Below the pieces are notes generated by a model that worked only from the letters and a program-made list of their open reading frames with translations, was not told the DNA's origin and did not search any database. This document shows, one piece after another, positions 53,403 through 62,175 of a stretch of 64,000 bases of DNA; the first letter of the stretch is position 1; the number at the start of each line of letters is the position of its first letter. Source of the stretch: Clostridiales bacterium (GTDB taxonomy: Bacteria > Bacillota > Clostridia > Christensenellales > Pumilibacteraceae); NCBI GenBank assembly GCA_022508505.1, contig JAFLVC010000002.1, forward strand, positions 1-64,000. The letters are read 5' to 3'. Made by a program: the position numbers and the translations under genes.

Positions 53403-55484
53403 ATGGTTAAGGTTACGGAGTTGTTCGGCTCGATGGTGTTCAACGAGCAGGTCATGCGTGAGCGCTTGCCTAAAGAGGTGTTTAAGGCGCTTCAGTGCAC
53501 CATCAAGACGGGGTCGTATCTTCCGTCCGACGTCGCGGACGTCGTGGCGAGCGCGATGAAGGACTGGGCAATCGAAAAGGGCGCGACGCACTACACGCAT
53601 TGGTTCCAGCCCATGACCGGCATAACCGCCGAAAAGCACGACAGCTTCATAACCCCCGACGACGGCGGCTCGGTAATAATGAAGTTTTCGGGCAAGGAGC
53701 TCATCAAGGGCGAGCCCGACGCGTCGAGCTTTCCGTCGGGCGGACTTCGCTCCACCTTCGAGGCGCGCGGCTACACGGCGTGGGATCCGACGAGCTATGC
53801 CTTTGTAAAAGGCACCGTGCTTTACATACCGACGGCGTTCATATCGTATTCGGGGCAGGTGCTCGACAAGAAAACGCCGCTACTCCGCTCCATGGACAGC
53901 GTGAGCAAAGCGGCGGTTCGCGTGCTTAAGCTGTTCGGCAAAAACCCGACGAGCGTACTGCCGTCCGTCGGTCCCGAACAGGAATACTTTTTGATTCCCA
54001 TCGAGCTTTATAAAAAGCGTCCCGACCTCATCATCACAGGCCGCACGCTGTTCGGCGCGAAACCGCCCAAGGGACAGGAGCTCGACGACCACTATTTCGG
54101 AAAAATCAAGAGCAAGGTGCTCGAATACATGGAGGACCTCGACGCGGAGCTGTGGAAGCTCGGCATTCACGCAAAGACGCGGCACAACGAGGTCGCGCCC
54201 GCTCAACACGAGCTTGCGCCCATCTATTCGACGGTCAATATCGCAACAGACCACAACCAGCTTACCATGGCGGTCATGCGCGAGCTTGCCGTAAAGCACG
54301 GGCTCGTGTGCCTGTTGCACGAAAAACCGTTTGCAGGCGTCAACGGCTCGGGCAAGCACAACAATTGGTCGCTGACCACCTCGGACGGTGAAAACCTCCT
54401 GGATCCCGGCAAGGACCTCAAAAACAACCTTCAGTTCATGCTGTTTTTGACAGCCGTCATAAAGGCGGTTGACGAGCACCAGGACCTTTTGCGCCTCTCC
54501 GTCGCGACGGCGGGCAACGACCACCGTCTCGGCGCGAACGAGGCTCCGCCCGCCATTATTTCCATGTTCCTCGGCGACGAGATTACCGACCTTTTCGAGA
54601 CCATATCGTCGGGCAAGGAATACAAAAACCGCGTCGGCGCGAAGCTGTCGACGGGTGTGGAGTCGGTGCCCGTCATTTACGAGGACACGACGGACAGAAA
54701 CCGCACGTCGCCGTTCGCGTTTACGGGCAACAAGTTCGAGTTCCGTTCGCTCGGCTCGTCGCTCAATATCGCGTGCCCCAACATCATGATAAACGCCGCC
54801 GTCGCCGACGCGCTCAATGCGTACGCCGACAAGCTCGAAAAGGCTAAGGACTTCAAGAAAGCGGCGCTCGACCTCATAAAAAAGGAATATATCGCGCACA
54901 AGCGCATCGTGTTCAACGGCGATAACTACGCCGACGCTTGGAAGGCGGAAGCGGCGCGTCGCGGCCTCCTCAACCTCAAGGGAACGCCCGAAGCGCTTTC
55001 GTACTACGACACCAAGGAAAACGTCGAGCTGTTTGAAAAGCTCAAGATCTACACGGCGGAAGAGGTCAAGGCGAGAAAGGACATTCTCCTCGAAAACTAC
55101 TGCAAGATAATCAACATCGAAGCGCTTACGATGTGCGAGATAGCTGTCAAGCAGATACTGCCCGCCGCCGCGAGGTTTACCACCGAGCTCGCCGACAACA
55201 TCGCAAAGCTGACCGCGCTCGGCGTGGATGCAAGGGCGCAACGCGAAGTGCTCGACATATCCGCGGCGCTCATAGGCGACGCGTACGAGGCTGAGCAGCG
55301 GCTTTCGGACGCTCAGCTCGCAATCAAGAACGAGACAGACAGTCAAAGCGCGGCGAACTTCTGCCACGACACGGTGTTCTCGGCAATGCAGGAACTCCGC
55401 ACCTACTGCGACAGGCTGGAAACGCTCGTCGCAAAGGATTTGTGGCCGTTCCCGTCGTACGGCGACCTCTTGCTGTACGTTTAA
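53403..55484 (+). CDS. glnN: Type III glutamine synthetase
   Basis: This 693-residue GSIII enzyme has WFQPMTG and EKHDSF near the start, [53 protein letters not shown] and [16 protein letters not shown]. It makes glutamine from glutamate, ammonia and ATP; type III is common in Bacteroidetes and Clostridia. AAGGAG precedes the ATG. A TTGACA (53313) lies upstream. No other glutamine synthetase is visible in the window. Confidence 0.95.
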   Translation: MVKVTELFGSMVFNEQVMRERLPKEVFKALQCTIKTGSYLPSDVADVVASAMKDWAIEKGATHYTHWFQPMTGITAEKHDSFITPDDGGSVIMKFSGKELIKGEPDASSFPSGGLRSTFEARGYTAWDPTSYAFVKGTVLYIPTAFISYSGQVLDKKTPLLRSMDSVSKAAVRVLKLFGKNPTSVLPSVGPEQEYFLIPIELYKKRPDLIITGRTLFGAKPPKGQELDDHYFGKIKSKVLEYMEDLDAELWKLGIHAKTRHNEVAPAQHELAPIYSTVNIATDHNQLTMAVMRELAVKHGLVCLLHEKPFAGVNGSGKHNNWSLTTSDGENLLDPGKDLKNNLQFMLFLTAVIKAVDEHQDLLRLSVATAGNDHRLGANEAPPAIISMFLGDEITDLFETISSGKEYKNRVGAKLSTGVESVPVIYEDTTDRNRTSPFAFTGNKFEFRSLGSSLNIACPNIMINAAVADALNAYADKLEKAKDFKKAALDLIKKEYIAHKRIVFNGDNYADAWKAEAARRGLLNLKGTPEALSYYDTKENVELFEKLKIYTAEEVKARKDILLENYCKIINIEALTMCEIAVKQILPAAARFTTELADNIAKLTALGVDARAQREVLDISAALIGDAYEAEQRLSDAQLAIKNETDSQSAANFCHDTVFSAMQELRTYCDRLETLVAKDLWPFPSYGDLLLYV

Positions 55485-55508
55485 TATCGCGCATTTTCGG
55501 CAAATAGC

Positions 55509-55537
55509 TTGACAGCCCGCGCCGCGCGCTGTATAAT
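55509..55537 (+). promoter_or_regulatory. Perfect-consensus promoter (leaderless)
   Basis: TTGACA (55509-55514) and TATAAT (55532-55537), spacer 17, six bases before the ATG at 55544. Confidence 0.8.
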
Positions 55538-55543
55538 ATCGTT

Positions 55544-56059
55544 ATGTTTTTGAGTGCATTGGAACCGTATGTAGTAGTCATACTCATAGTAATAGTCGCG
55601 TTGCAGTACGCTTTTGCGCTGTTCTGCCTGCTCAAGCTCGCGTACCTCGATATAACAAAGCGCGAGTACGTGCTGTGGAACCTGTTCATTCTCCTCGTGT
55701 TCTTTATCGGCGATATCGCATTCCTTGTGTATTATTACAAGAAAGGCAAGGAAAAGACAATCCCGCCCTACGTCCCGCCCGTGGAAGGCGACGACGAAAA
55801 AGACGTCGAAAAATCGGAGAGCTACGCGGAAGGCGAGGCGAACGCGGAAGCGGCGGAAACCGAAACGGTCGATACGCTGACGAAGCCCGAGGAAAAAACT
55901 GAAATCGCTGAGAATGATCAAGAGGCTAATGAGCCGATAGCGGAAGAAAAGAAAGAAGAAACGGACAGCACAGCCGACGCTACGCTTTCGGAACAGGACA
56001 AGCCCGAGAAGAAAGCTCCTGCAAAGAAAAAGCCGACGGGCAAAAAGAAAACCCAATAA
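55544..56059 (+). CDS. Two-helix membrane protein with charged cytoplasmic tail
   Basis: This 171-residue protein has two membrane helices (about 10-32 and 45-65), the second preceded by KREYVLWNLFILLVF, resembling PLDc-N-like domains. A 100-residue Glu/Lys/Ala/Pro-rich tail ends in a Lys-rich cluster. No catalytic motif is visible. The ATG has no ribosome binding site and lies six bases after the -10 box. Confidence 0.7.
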   Translation: MFLSALEPYVVVILIVIVALQYAFALFCLLKLAYLDITKREYVLWNLFILLVFFIGDIAFLVYYYKKGKEKTIPPYVPPVEGDDEKDVEKSESYAEGEANAEAAETETVDTLTKPEEKTEIAENDQEANEPIAEEKKEETDSTADATLSEQDKPEKKAPAKKKPTGKKKTQ

Positions 56060-56077
56060 TCATTGTAACAAAAACAG

Positions 56078-56105
56078 AAAAGCTCTCGATTATTTGAGAG
56101 CTTTT
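56078..56105 (+). terminator. Rho-independent terminator
   Basis: AAAAGCTCTC/GAGAGCTTTT with a GATTATTT loop. Confidence 0.75.
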
Positions 56106-56267
56106 AATTATGTATGAGTGAGCGCATCAATCGAGTTGTGCTAATGTCAACAGTGCCGGCAATTTCCTATATCAAGCTCCACTTAATAAAGGGAGCCTGA
56201 TAGCGTCGGTCGACAAGCGAAAACTCATTACATAGGCGCGGTTAATAGCTTTGCCTTTAAATGAAAT
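56106..56267. repeat. Short spacer with repeat remnant
   Basis: A GGGAGCCTGATAG box at about 56190-56203 is the only recognisable element; it belongs to the dispersed repeat families. No gene. Confidence 0.5.
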
Positions 56268-56669
56268 TTATATCTCAAACTCAATATTTTTGATTTCGGT
56301 TATTCTTATTTCAATTAAGTATTTACCGATATTACCTTGCAAAGAGATTGCTTGTGCAAATGGCGAATAAAAATCCAAGTTAACTGCAAAGTGATTTTTT
56401 AGCAACAAGTCTTTTATATCTGCCAAATCAACTTCTGCCCAACGATTTTTGTGGCATTTATAAAATGAACAATGCTCAAAAAGTCTATTAATGTCAAAAT
56501 CGTCAACATAAATGTTCATTTTGCAAGGCTTGGATAGGTAGCTCTCTTTTCCTGTATCGTCTAAAATATAGACACCATTACAAAATGAAAATGTTAAACC
56601 ATTTTTATTAATGATAATATCATTTATAAATGTGTCGTGTAAACCGTATTCGATATATCTATCAAACAT
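56268..56669 (-). CDS. AT-rich gene of unknown function
   Basis: This 133-residue soluble protein has mixed alpha/beta composition and ends in a strongly beta-prone KYLIEIRITEIKNIEFEI. No family is recognised; it resembles small immunity-type or DUF proteins often carried on mobile DNA. AATGGAG precedes the ATG. Its base composition is far more AT-rich than dnaN next to it, suggesting recent acquisition. Confidence 0.65.
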   Translation of the reverse strand: MFDRYIEYGLHDTFINDIIINKNGLTFSFCNGVYILDDTGKESYLSKPCKMNIYVDDFDINRLFEHCSFYKCHKNRWAEVDLADIKDLLLKNHFAVNLDFYSPFAQAISLQGNIGKYLIEIRITEIKNIEFEI

Positions 56670-56786
56670 ACAAACTCCATTAGATTACTGTTTATTGTAT
56701 AATTATTATAGCAAATCGCAATCAAAAAAGCAAACAGGCGCGACTTTAAGCCGCGCCGTTGTCGTACTATTAGGTTTTGTGCGAAA

Positions 56787-57890
56787 TTACACGCTTCTTA
56801 CGGGAAGGACGAGGTAGATGTATTCGTCCACGCTGCCGGCGGGGGATACGACGCAAGCGGAAGTCGCGTTCGTCAGGTTGAGAACAATCGTGTCGCAGTT
56901 CATGCAGTGCAGGAACTCGGTAAAGTACCGCGCGTTGAACGATATGGAAATGTCCGCACCGTCCGTTTTTACGGGCAGGTTTTCCTCGACGTTGCCTACG
57001 TCGCTTCTCGACTTTACCGTCATGTTGGTTTCGGTTATGTCGAAGCGGACGAGGTAGTTGTTCTTTTCGGTACGCGCCATGAGCACCGCGCGGTCGATTG
57101 CGTCCTCGAACAACGCTTTGGGGATATATACGTGCGTGTCGAAGTGCTGAGGCACGATCTGGCGGTAGTTGACGAAGTCGCCGTCGATAAGCCGCGTCGT
57201 AATGGTCGTCGCGTCAAGCCGCACCATGAGGTAGTTCTTGTGCATATAGAACATTACTACGTCGTCGTTGTCGGGTACGAGCTTGGATATTTCCATGATG
57301 GCGCGTACAGGCACGACGATACTCGTTTCGGCGGTGGTCGCAATCAGCGGCTTTACGCACTTTGCGAGCCGATATCCGTCGAGCGCGACTGCCACGACGT
57401 CCGATTCGTTTATCTCGAACAGCACGCCCTTAAGGGTGGGGTGCGAGTCGTCGGTGCATACGGAAAACGCTACCTTGTTGACGAGGTCGCGGAACTCCGA
57501 GTTTTTCATCTCGAAGTGCTGCGTGTCCTCGACGCGGTTTATCTCGGGGAACTGGTCGGCGGAATAGCAGCCGAACTCGCCCTCGCTCCTTTCGTAGTCT
57601 ATTTTGAGGCGGGAGCCGTTGGCGGAAAGCACTATGTTTTGAGAGGTCAGCTTTTTGACGAAGTCGCCGAACAGCTTGCCCGGCACAACCGTTTCGCCCG
57701 ACTCGATGACGTCGGCGCGTATCATGTGCTCTATGGAAAGCTCGAGATCGGTCGCCGAAAGGGTGAGCGTGCCGTCCTCGGCGGTCATTCTGATTCCCTC
57801 GAGAACGGGGTTTGTCGAGCGCGCGGATACCGCCTTGATGACGCGTCCTACCGCTTCGCAAAGATCGTTGCCGTTGCATTCGATTTTCAT
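56787..57890 (-). CDS. dnaN: DNA polymerase III beta sliding clamp
   Basis: This 367-residue clamp has three repeated domains, with TAEDGTLTLSATDLELSI, NKVAFSVCTDDSHPTLKGVLFE and the C-terminal YLVLPVR. It encircles DNA and tethers the polymerase. The start at 57890 has GAGGTG before it. The promoter is TTGACT (57943-57948)/TACAAT (57920-57925), 17 bp apart. dnaA and recF, the usual neighbours near the origin, are absent; instead a divergent metal-type repressor lies upstream. Confidence 0.95.
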   Translation of the reverse strand: MKIECNGNDLCEAVGRVIKAVSARSTNPVLEGIRMTAEDGTLTLSATDLELSIEHMIRADVIESGETVVPGKLFGDFVKKLTSQNIVLSANGSRLKIDYERSEGEFGCYSADQFPEINRVEDTQHFEMKNSEFRDLVNKVAFSVCTDDSHPTLKGVLFEINESDVVAVALDGYRLAKCVKPLIATTAETSIVVPVRAIMEISKLVPDNDDVVMFYMHKNYLMVRLDATTITTRLIDGDFVNYRQIVPQHFDTHVYIPKALFEDAIDRAVLMARTEKNNYLVRFDITETNMTVKSRSDVGNVEENLPVKTDGADISISFNARYFTEFLHCMNCDTIVLNLTNATSACVVSPAGSVDEYIYLVLPVRSV

Positions 57891-57958
57891 AAATATTTCA
57901 CCTCGCATGTGTTTGTAATATTGTACCACACTCGACAAAAAAAGTCAATATAATTGGC

Positions 57959-57973
57959 AAAGTAAAATACTTT
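57959..57973. promoter_or_regulatory. Palindromic operator candidate between dnaN and the DtxR-type gene
   Basis: AAAGTA-AAA-TACTTT is a perfect dyad. It overlaps the -35 box TTTACA (57971-57976) of the repressor gene (-10 TAGAAT at 57995-58000) and lies 10 bp upstream of the dnaN -35 box. It is a plausible self-repression site. Confidence 0.5.
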
Positions 57974-58029
57974 ACAACCCACCCTCAAAAATGATAGAAT
58001 AGTAAAAATTATACTTACAAGGAGAGAAT

Positions 58030-58404
58030 ATGTTGCGCGACCACGAATCCGAAGAGATGTACCTCGAGACGATACTCGTATTGAAGGGCGAGAAGGTTGC
58101 CGTGCGCTCTATCGACGTAGCGGAACGGTTGGGCTATGCCAAATCGAGCGTTTCGCGCGGCGTCAATCTTCTTCAAGACCGCGGATATATCGTCATTCGC
58201 GAGGACGGGTTTATAGACTTTACCGATGCCGGTGCGCAAAAGGCGAACACAATCTACGAGCGGCACAACGTCCTTACCGAAATGCTCATCGAGCTCGGCG
58301 CGAGCAAGGAGCTCGCCGAAACCAACGCTTGCAGGATAGAGCACGTGATTGACGACGAGGTGTTCGACCTCATCAAAAACCACATCGAGGCAAAGTCGAA
58401 ATAA
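58030..58404 (+). CDS. DtxR/MntR-family metal-dependent repressor
   Basis: This 124-residue protein has an N-terminal winged helix (SIDVAERLGYAKSSVSRGVNLLQDRGYI) and a helical metal-binding/dimerisation domain with E and H residues (YERHNVLTEMLIELG, CRIEHVIDDEVF). It lacks the third SH3-like domain, as in MntR. It would sense Mn or Fe in the cytoplasm. AAGGAGAG precedes the ATG. No metal transporter is adjacent; a Cys-rich small protein is convergent. Confidence 0.85.
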   Translation: MLRDHESEEMYLETILVLKGEKVAVRSIDVAERLGYAKSSVSRGVNLLQDRGYIVIREDGFIDFTDAGAQKANTIYERHNVLTEMLIELGASKELAETNACRIEHVIDDEVFDLIKNHIEAKSK

Positions 58405-58416
58405 CGACTTAAACAA

Positions 58417-58452
58417 AAAGAGAACGACTGCCGATAAGCAGTCGTTCTCTTT
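58417..58452. terminator. Bidirectional terminator
   Basis: AAGAGAACGACTGC/GCAGTCGTTCTCTT with flanking A and T runs, between the convergent repressor and Cys-rich genes. Confidence 0.8.
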
Positions 58453-58480
58453 CTTTGTTTTAGCGGGAGAGAAAGTTCAC

Positions 58481-58780
58481 TCAGCCGTTGTTGTTGCAGC
58501 CGCCGTTATTGTAACCGCCGTTGTTGTTGCAGCCGCCGCTACTTCCGCACATGCTTCCCCATATGTTCTTGAGCAGGCATTGGCAGGGGCTCTGCGCACG
58601 GTTGCACTCGCAGCTGCGGCACTTCCGACAGCAATTGCACCCGCTGTTGCAGCTACTGCCGCTGTTGCAGTTGCAGTTAGAGCTGTTGTCGTTGTTGCCG
58701 TTCTGATTGTCGCACTCGCGCATGACGGTACATCTCACGCAGCACGACCTGTTGCAGTTGTTGCAGTTATTAAAAAACAT
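58481..58780 (-). CDS. Cys/Asn/Gly-rich small protein
   Basis: This 99-residue protein has about a quarter Cys and many Asn, in clusters such as CNNCNRSCCVRC, CNCNSGSSCNSGCNCC and GGCNNNGGYNN. CGGAGG precedes the ATG. The composition fits a spore-coat (CotY/Z-like in richness only) or metal-binding metallothionein-like protein; I cannot choose. The longer upstream extension in frame has no ribosome binding site and overlaps the divergent alkylation-repair gene. The position opposite a metal repressor is suggestive. Confidence 0.7.
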   Translation of the reverse strand: MFFNNCNNCNRSCCVRCTVMRECDNQNGNNDNSSNCNCNSGSSCNSGCNCCRKCRSCECNRAQSPCQCLLKNIWGSMCGSSGGCNNNGGYNNGGCNNNG

Positions 58781-58873
58781 AAAACACCTCCGATTGTTTA
58801 TGTAAAGTTTGCTGTGAAAAAGGCGGTGTCTTAATTTCAGTCTATGCGACAGTGCGGCGGTGTGTGAAAACGC

Positions 58874-58903
58874 TTGATTTTTTACAAGCGGAAATGTTAT
58901 TCT
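58874..58903 (+). promoter_or_regulatory. Promoter of the AlkD-like gene (leaderless)
   Basis: TTGATT (58874-58879) and TATTCT (58898-58903), 18 bp apart. The -10 box ends six bases before the ATG at 58910, which has no ribosome binding site. Confidence 0.5.
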
Positions 58904-58909
58904 TGAATC

Positions 58910-59632
58910 ATGTACGAAACTTACGACGAGTGTCGCGCGAGGATATTCGGCGCGACGGAAGAAGAGAAGGTGGGCGGCGGCAACGCGGAGCGGCATAACG
59001 CCATAATAAACAGCGACAGCGGAACGCTCGGCGTTCGCGTGCCTGTCATAAAGCGGCTTGCAAAAGCGGTGCCCATTGCGTGTCGCGACGCCGTCCTTTC
59101 GGGGTTTTTCGGGAGCGGCGACACCGTGTTCGAAACGGTGCTGTTTGCGGGAGTGTTGGCGGCGCGAAAGGGCGACTACCGAAAAACGCGCGAGTACATG
59201 AAGCGGTTGATCCCGATGTTCTCGTCATGGGCGCATCCCGATACGATAGTCCCGTGCTTGAGATGGACGGACGAGGCGGCCTTCCGCACCGATTTTTCGT
59301 ACCTTTTGGACTGCGAGGGACAGTACGAGGTGCGGACGTACATAATTTATTTGATGACGCGGTGTATCGAGAGCGATTTGGATTTTGCGCTCGACACGCT
59401 TATAAATAAAGTGAAATACGGGCAATATTATGTTGACATGGCGGCGGCCTGGTGCGTCGCCGAGGCGCTCGTCAAAAACTACGAGGGCGCGCTGCCTACG
59501 ATAGAAAAGAGCGTATTGCCGCCCTTCGTTCACAACAAGGCGATACAGAAGGCGCGGGAGTCGTTTAGGCTGACGGACGAGAGGAAGGCGCAGCTTAGCT
59601 CGCTGCGCGCTAAGATAAAAGATAAGAAATAA
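58910..59632 (+). CDS. AlkD-like DNA alkylation repair protein
   Basis: This 240-residue all-helical HEAT-repeat protein has GVRVPVIKRLAK, FETVLFAGVL, the SWAHPDT motif and YYVDMAAAWCVAEALVKN, the pattern of the AlkD/DNA-7-methylguanine glycosylase family. It would remove alkylated bases. The last residues (RAKIKDKK) are encoded by a dispersed AGATAAAAGATAAGAAATAA repeat that supplies the stop codon. Confidence 0.85.
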   Translation: MYETYDECRARIFGATEEEKVGGGNAERHNAIINSDSGTLGVRVPVIKRLAKAVPIACRDAVLSGFFGSGDTVFETVLFAGVLAARKGDYRKTREYMKRLIPMFSSWAHPDTIVPCLRWTDEAAFRTDFSYLLDCEGQYEVRTYIIYLMTRCIESDLDFALDTLINKVKYGQYYVDMAAAWCVAEALVKNYEGALPTIEKSVLPPFVHNKAIQKARESFRLTDERKAQLSSLRAKIKDKK

Positions 59633-59639
59633 GGTCGGG

Positions 59640-59720
59640 GTTTTAGATTTCACATCCCTCAGTCTGCGAGCAAGCTCGTAGACAGCTCCCCTGGATTCAA
59701 GTGGAGCCTGATGGGGGAGG
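59640..59720. repeat. Dispersed repeat copy
   Basis: CTCAGTCTGCGAGCAAGCTCGTAGACAGCTCCCC followed by a GGAGCCTGATGGGGGAGG box, the same family as at 37284 and 63488. Confidence 0.6.
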
Positions 59721-59721
59721 A

Positions 59722-59947
59722 GGCAAACACACGAGGTATTAAAATTCGCGTAAACGTCTGAGCGAGTGGCGTTGAGAAATAATCAACGACACGCTATTAC
59801 TCGGGTGTAATCTCGTATCACCGTTGCGGCAAACACACGAGGTATTAAAATCCGCGTAAACGTATGAGCGAGTGGCGTTGAGAAATAATCAACGACACGC
59901 TATTACTCGGGTGTAATCTCGTATCACCGTTGCGGCAAACACACGAC
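59722..59947. repeat. 106-bp tandem repeat, two full copies plus start of a third
   Basis: Units start at 59722 and 59828, with 14 bases of a third from 59934. The two full copies differ at two positions. Each contains the stem CGTTGA/TCAACG, within GAGTGGCGTTGAG...ATCAACGACACGC. The core GAGTGGCGTTGAG matches the 38-bp repeat at 38817. No reading frame runs through it. Confidence 0.9.
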
Positions 59948-60081
59948 AAATATCCAAGCTGTGCTTGGTTGCTTATTTCTTTTACAAAAGAAGTAAGGAA
60001 AAACATAGCGAAAACGTTTGATTTTTTGCGGTATGTTTAGTATAATGATAGGACAGATTTAATCGGTATAGGTGTCAGCAG

Positions 60082-61776
60082 ATGTTTAAACGCTTCATCA
60101 TAGGAATACTTTCGATAGTTATGGCGGCGGCCGTGCTCACGGGCTGCACGTTTTTCGACCACAATTACGACAGGGATTACCGTCAGGTAGTCGCCGTGGT
60201 CAAGTCGTACGAGATAGAAAACCTCGTCGGCGTGGACGAAGACGGCAACAACATAACGAGCACGTACAAGACCGCCAAGCGCACCATATACAAGCGCGAC
60301 CTTGTAGAGTACATCAACAGCAATCAAACCTCGCTCTCTCAGCAGTACAACACCGCAAAAAGTCTCGTCAATCACGCGATAGAAATGCTCATCGACACCG
60401 AGCTCGTAATTAACGAGGTCGACGCCCTTATCGACGCGGGACTTATCGAATGGGGACAGGCCCAAGAAAACACTGTCAAACAGCGCATTTACGGCGTTAT
60501 CGACGGCTCTATCATCAGCATCCAGAACGAGCTTTTGGAGAGCCGCAACAAACCGACTATCGACACCGATCTCGACGCTTTGAACGAGGAGACGACGTAT
60601 CCCGTCAAGCCCGCGGAAAAAGTTGACGACGACGATGACGAAGTGGAGCCCGAGCCGTGGAAGCCCGACCTTTCGAGCTATCCCGGTCTTTTCGGCGACA
60701 GCGACGAGCGCTCGCTCGGTCGTCAGGCAATGCGCGAGTTCATCTCGCTGTTAAAGAACCGAGTCAAGGATGACTTCCGTCTCACTAAAGAAGACAAGGC
60801 GAAGTTCAAAGAGGACGACAAAAAGATCGACGAAATCATCGACACGCAGGGCATTTCGTACGTGTACGGCATGATAGGCGACACGCACTACATGTACTAC
60901 ATCAGCGGTAAGAACATCGAGCGCTCGGTCAAGATAAACGAAATGCAGACTTACCTCACCGACGCGATCGAGGTTGAGGAAAACGAAGTCGTCGACAGAT
61001 ACCAAAAGCTTCTCAACGGTCAAAAGAGCACGTACGACGCAGACGTTTCGCTGTTTGAATCGGCGATGTCGGGCGGCAGCACCACGATACTGTACTATCC
61101 CAATCCCGACTACTTCTACGTCAAACACATACTCCTTCCGTTCTCGGACGAGCAGAAGGCGGCGTTCGATCAGTATAAAGAGAACGCGACCGACGAACAG
61201 ATCGAGGCATACCGCGCGCGCATGGTGGACAACATCGTTTGCTATCCTCACGTCGCGGGCGAGGACGACAAGCTGCACCCCATGACGGTGAACGAGGTCC
61301 TTAACGAGATAAAAGCGACCATGCTCCCGCTCGAGAGCAACGTCATGCTCGCCGACGCGGCGTTCGACGACCTTATTTACAAGTACAACACCGATCCCGG
61401 CGCGTTCGGCAACAACAAGGGCTACGTTGTCAAGAACTCGGAGAGCGGCAACAACTACATGCAAGAGTTTACCGACGGCGCGCTGTATATGCGCAAGGAG
61501 CTCGAAGTCGGTCAGGTTTATTACGAGCCTGTCATCACCGACTACGGCGTACACATCATGTACTTCGCGTCGACGACCAAGACGGGCGAGGTCGGTTTGA
61601 ACGACTACACGACGCCGGGCAAGCTGGAGACGTACTACGACATCATCGAGGACAGCATTCATTCCACCAAGGCGCAGGTCAGATACTCTGCGTGGGAGAG
61701 AACGGTGCTCACCACCAACTACAAAAAGCAGTCGGTGCGTTACGAGGACAGATATTCCGATCTTTGGAAAAGCTAA
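60082..61776 (+). CDS. Lipoprotein foldase of PpiC/SurA type
   Basis: This 564-residue lipoprotein has lipobox Cys22 (VLTGC) and a long helical N-terminal region. The parvulin-like domain is spread over about 345-515: YFYVKHILLPFSDEQK, an insertion, DDLIYKYNTDPGAFGNNKGYVV, GQVYYEPVITDYGVHIMYF. It would speed prolyl isomerisation and folding of exported proteins. Its promoter is TTGATT/TATAAT at about 60025-60050 with a 30-base leader. It fits the many secreted proteins encoded in the window. Confidence 0.87.
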   Translation: MFKRFIIGILSIVMAAAVLTGCTFFDHNYDRDYRQVVAVVKSYEIENLVGVDEDGNNITSTYKTAKRTIYKRDLVEYINSNQTSLSQQYNTAKSLVNHAIEMLIDTELVINEVDALIDAGLIEWGQAQENTVKQRIYGVIDGSIISIQNELLESRNKPTIDTDLDALNEETTYPVKPAEKVDDDDDEVEPEPWKPDLSSYPGLFGDSDERSLGRQAMREFISLLKNRVKDDFRLTKEDKAKFKEDDKKIDEIIDTQGISYVYGMIGDTHYMYYISGKNIERSVKINEMQTYLTDAIEVEENEVVDRYQKLLNGQKSTYDADVSLFESAMSGGSTTILYYPNPDYFYVKHILLPFSDEQKAAFDQYKENATDEQIEAYRARMVDNIVCYPHVAGEDDKLHPMTVNEVLNEIKATMLPLESNVMLADAAFDDLIYKYNTDPGAFGNNKGYVVKNSESGNNYMQEFTDGALYMRKELEVGQVYYEPVITDYGVHIMYFASTTKTGEVGLNDYTTPGKLETYYDIIEDSIHSTKAQVRYSAWERTVLTTNYKKQSVRYEDRYSDLWKS

Positions 61777-61848
61777 ACAAACTCCCGAAATGACGAACAT
61801 CCGCTACGGCGGAATACATATATAGATAGATAAATAGAGGAGAGAATA

Positions 61849-62175
61849 ATGGCAAGGTTCGGCGGATTTAACGGCGGCGGCATGAACATGCAGCAGATGA
61901 TGAAGCAGGCGCAAAAGCTTCAGGAACAAATGGCGCAGGCCAAGGAAGAGCTCGAGGAAGCGCGCGTCACCGGCACGTCGGGCGGCGGCGCCGTGACCGT
62001 CACGCTGTCGGGCAGCAAGCGGTTCATTTCGATATCGATAAAGCCCGAGGTTGTCGACCCCGACGACGTGGAAATGCTCGAGGACCTCATCACCGCCGCG
62101 GCTAACGAGGCGTATGCCGAGGCCGACGAGCTCGTCAAGAACAGCCCGCTCAGCAAGCTCGGCGGCGCGTTTTAA
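61849..62175 (+). CDS. YbaB/EbfC nucleoid-associated protein
   Basis: This 108-residue protein has the pattern NMQQMMKQAQKLQEQMAQAKEELEE and VTVTLSGSKRFISISIKPEVV. It binds DNA as a tweezers-like dimer. Its stop overlaps the recR start (TTTTAATGA), the conserved ybaB-recR pairing. The dnaX gene usually found upstream is not here; a PpiC lipoprotein is in its place. GAGGAGAG precedes the ATG. Confidence 0.93.
   Translation: MARFGGFNGGGMNMQQMMKQAQKLQEQMAQAKEELEEARVTGTSGGGAVTVTLSGSKRFISISIKPEVVDPDDVEMLEDLITAAANEAYAEADELVKNSPLSKLGGAF

Noticed and set aside
53880-55367. A 495-codon reverse-strand open frame inside glnN
   Set aside because: The forward strand encodes an unmistakable glutamine synthetase; the reverse frame has antisense-type composition and no family match.
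58349-58834. A forward 161-codon frame opposite the Cys-rich gene
   Set aside because: It lacks a ribosome binding site and overlaps the DtxR-type gene; the reverse frame has CGGAGG before its ATG and regular Cys clusters.
59722-59947. CRISPR array or duplicated non-coding RNA gene
   Set aside because: The units are contiguous 106-bp tandem copies without spacers, and no promoter or terminator pattern of a known RNA was seen.
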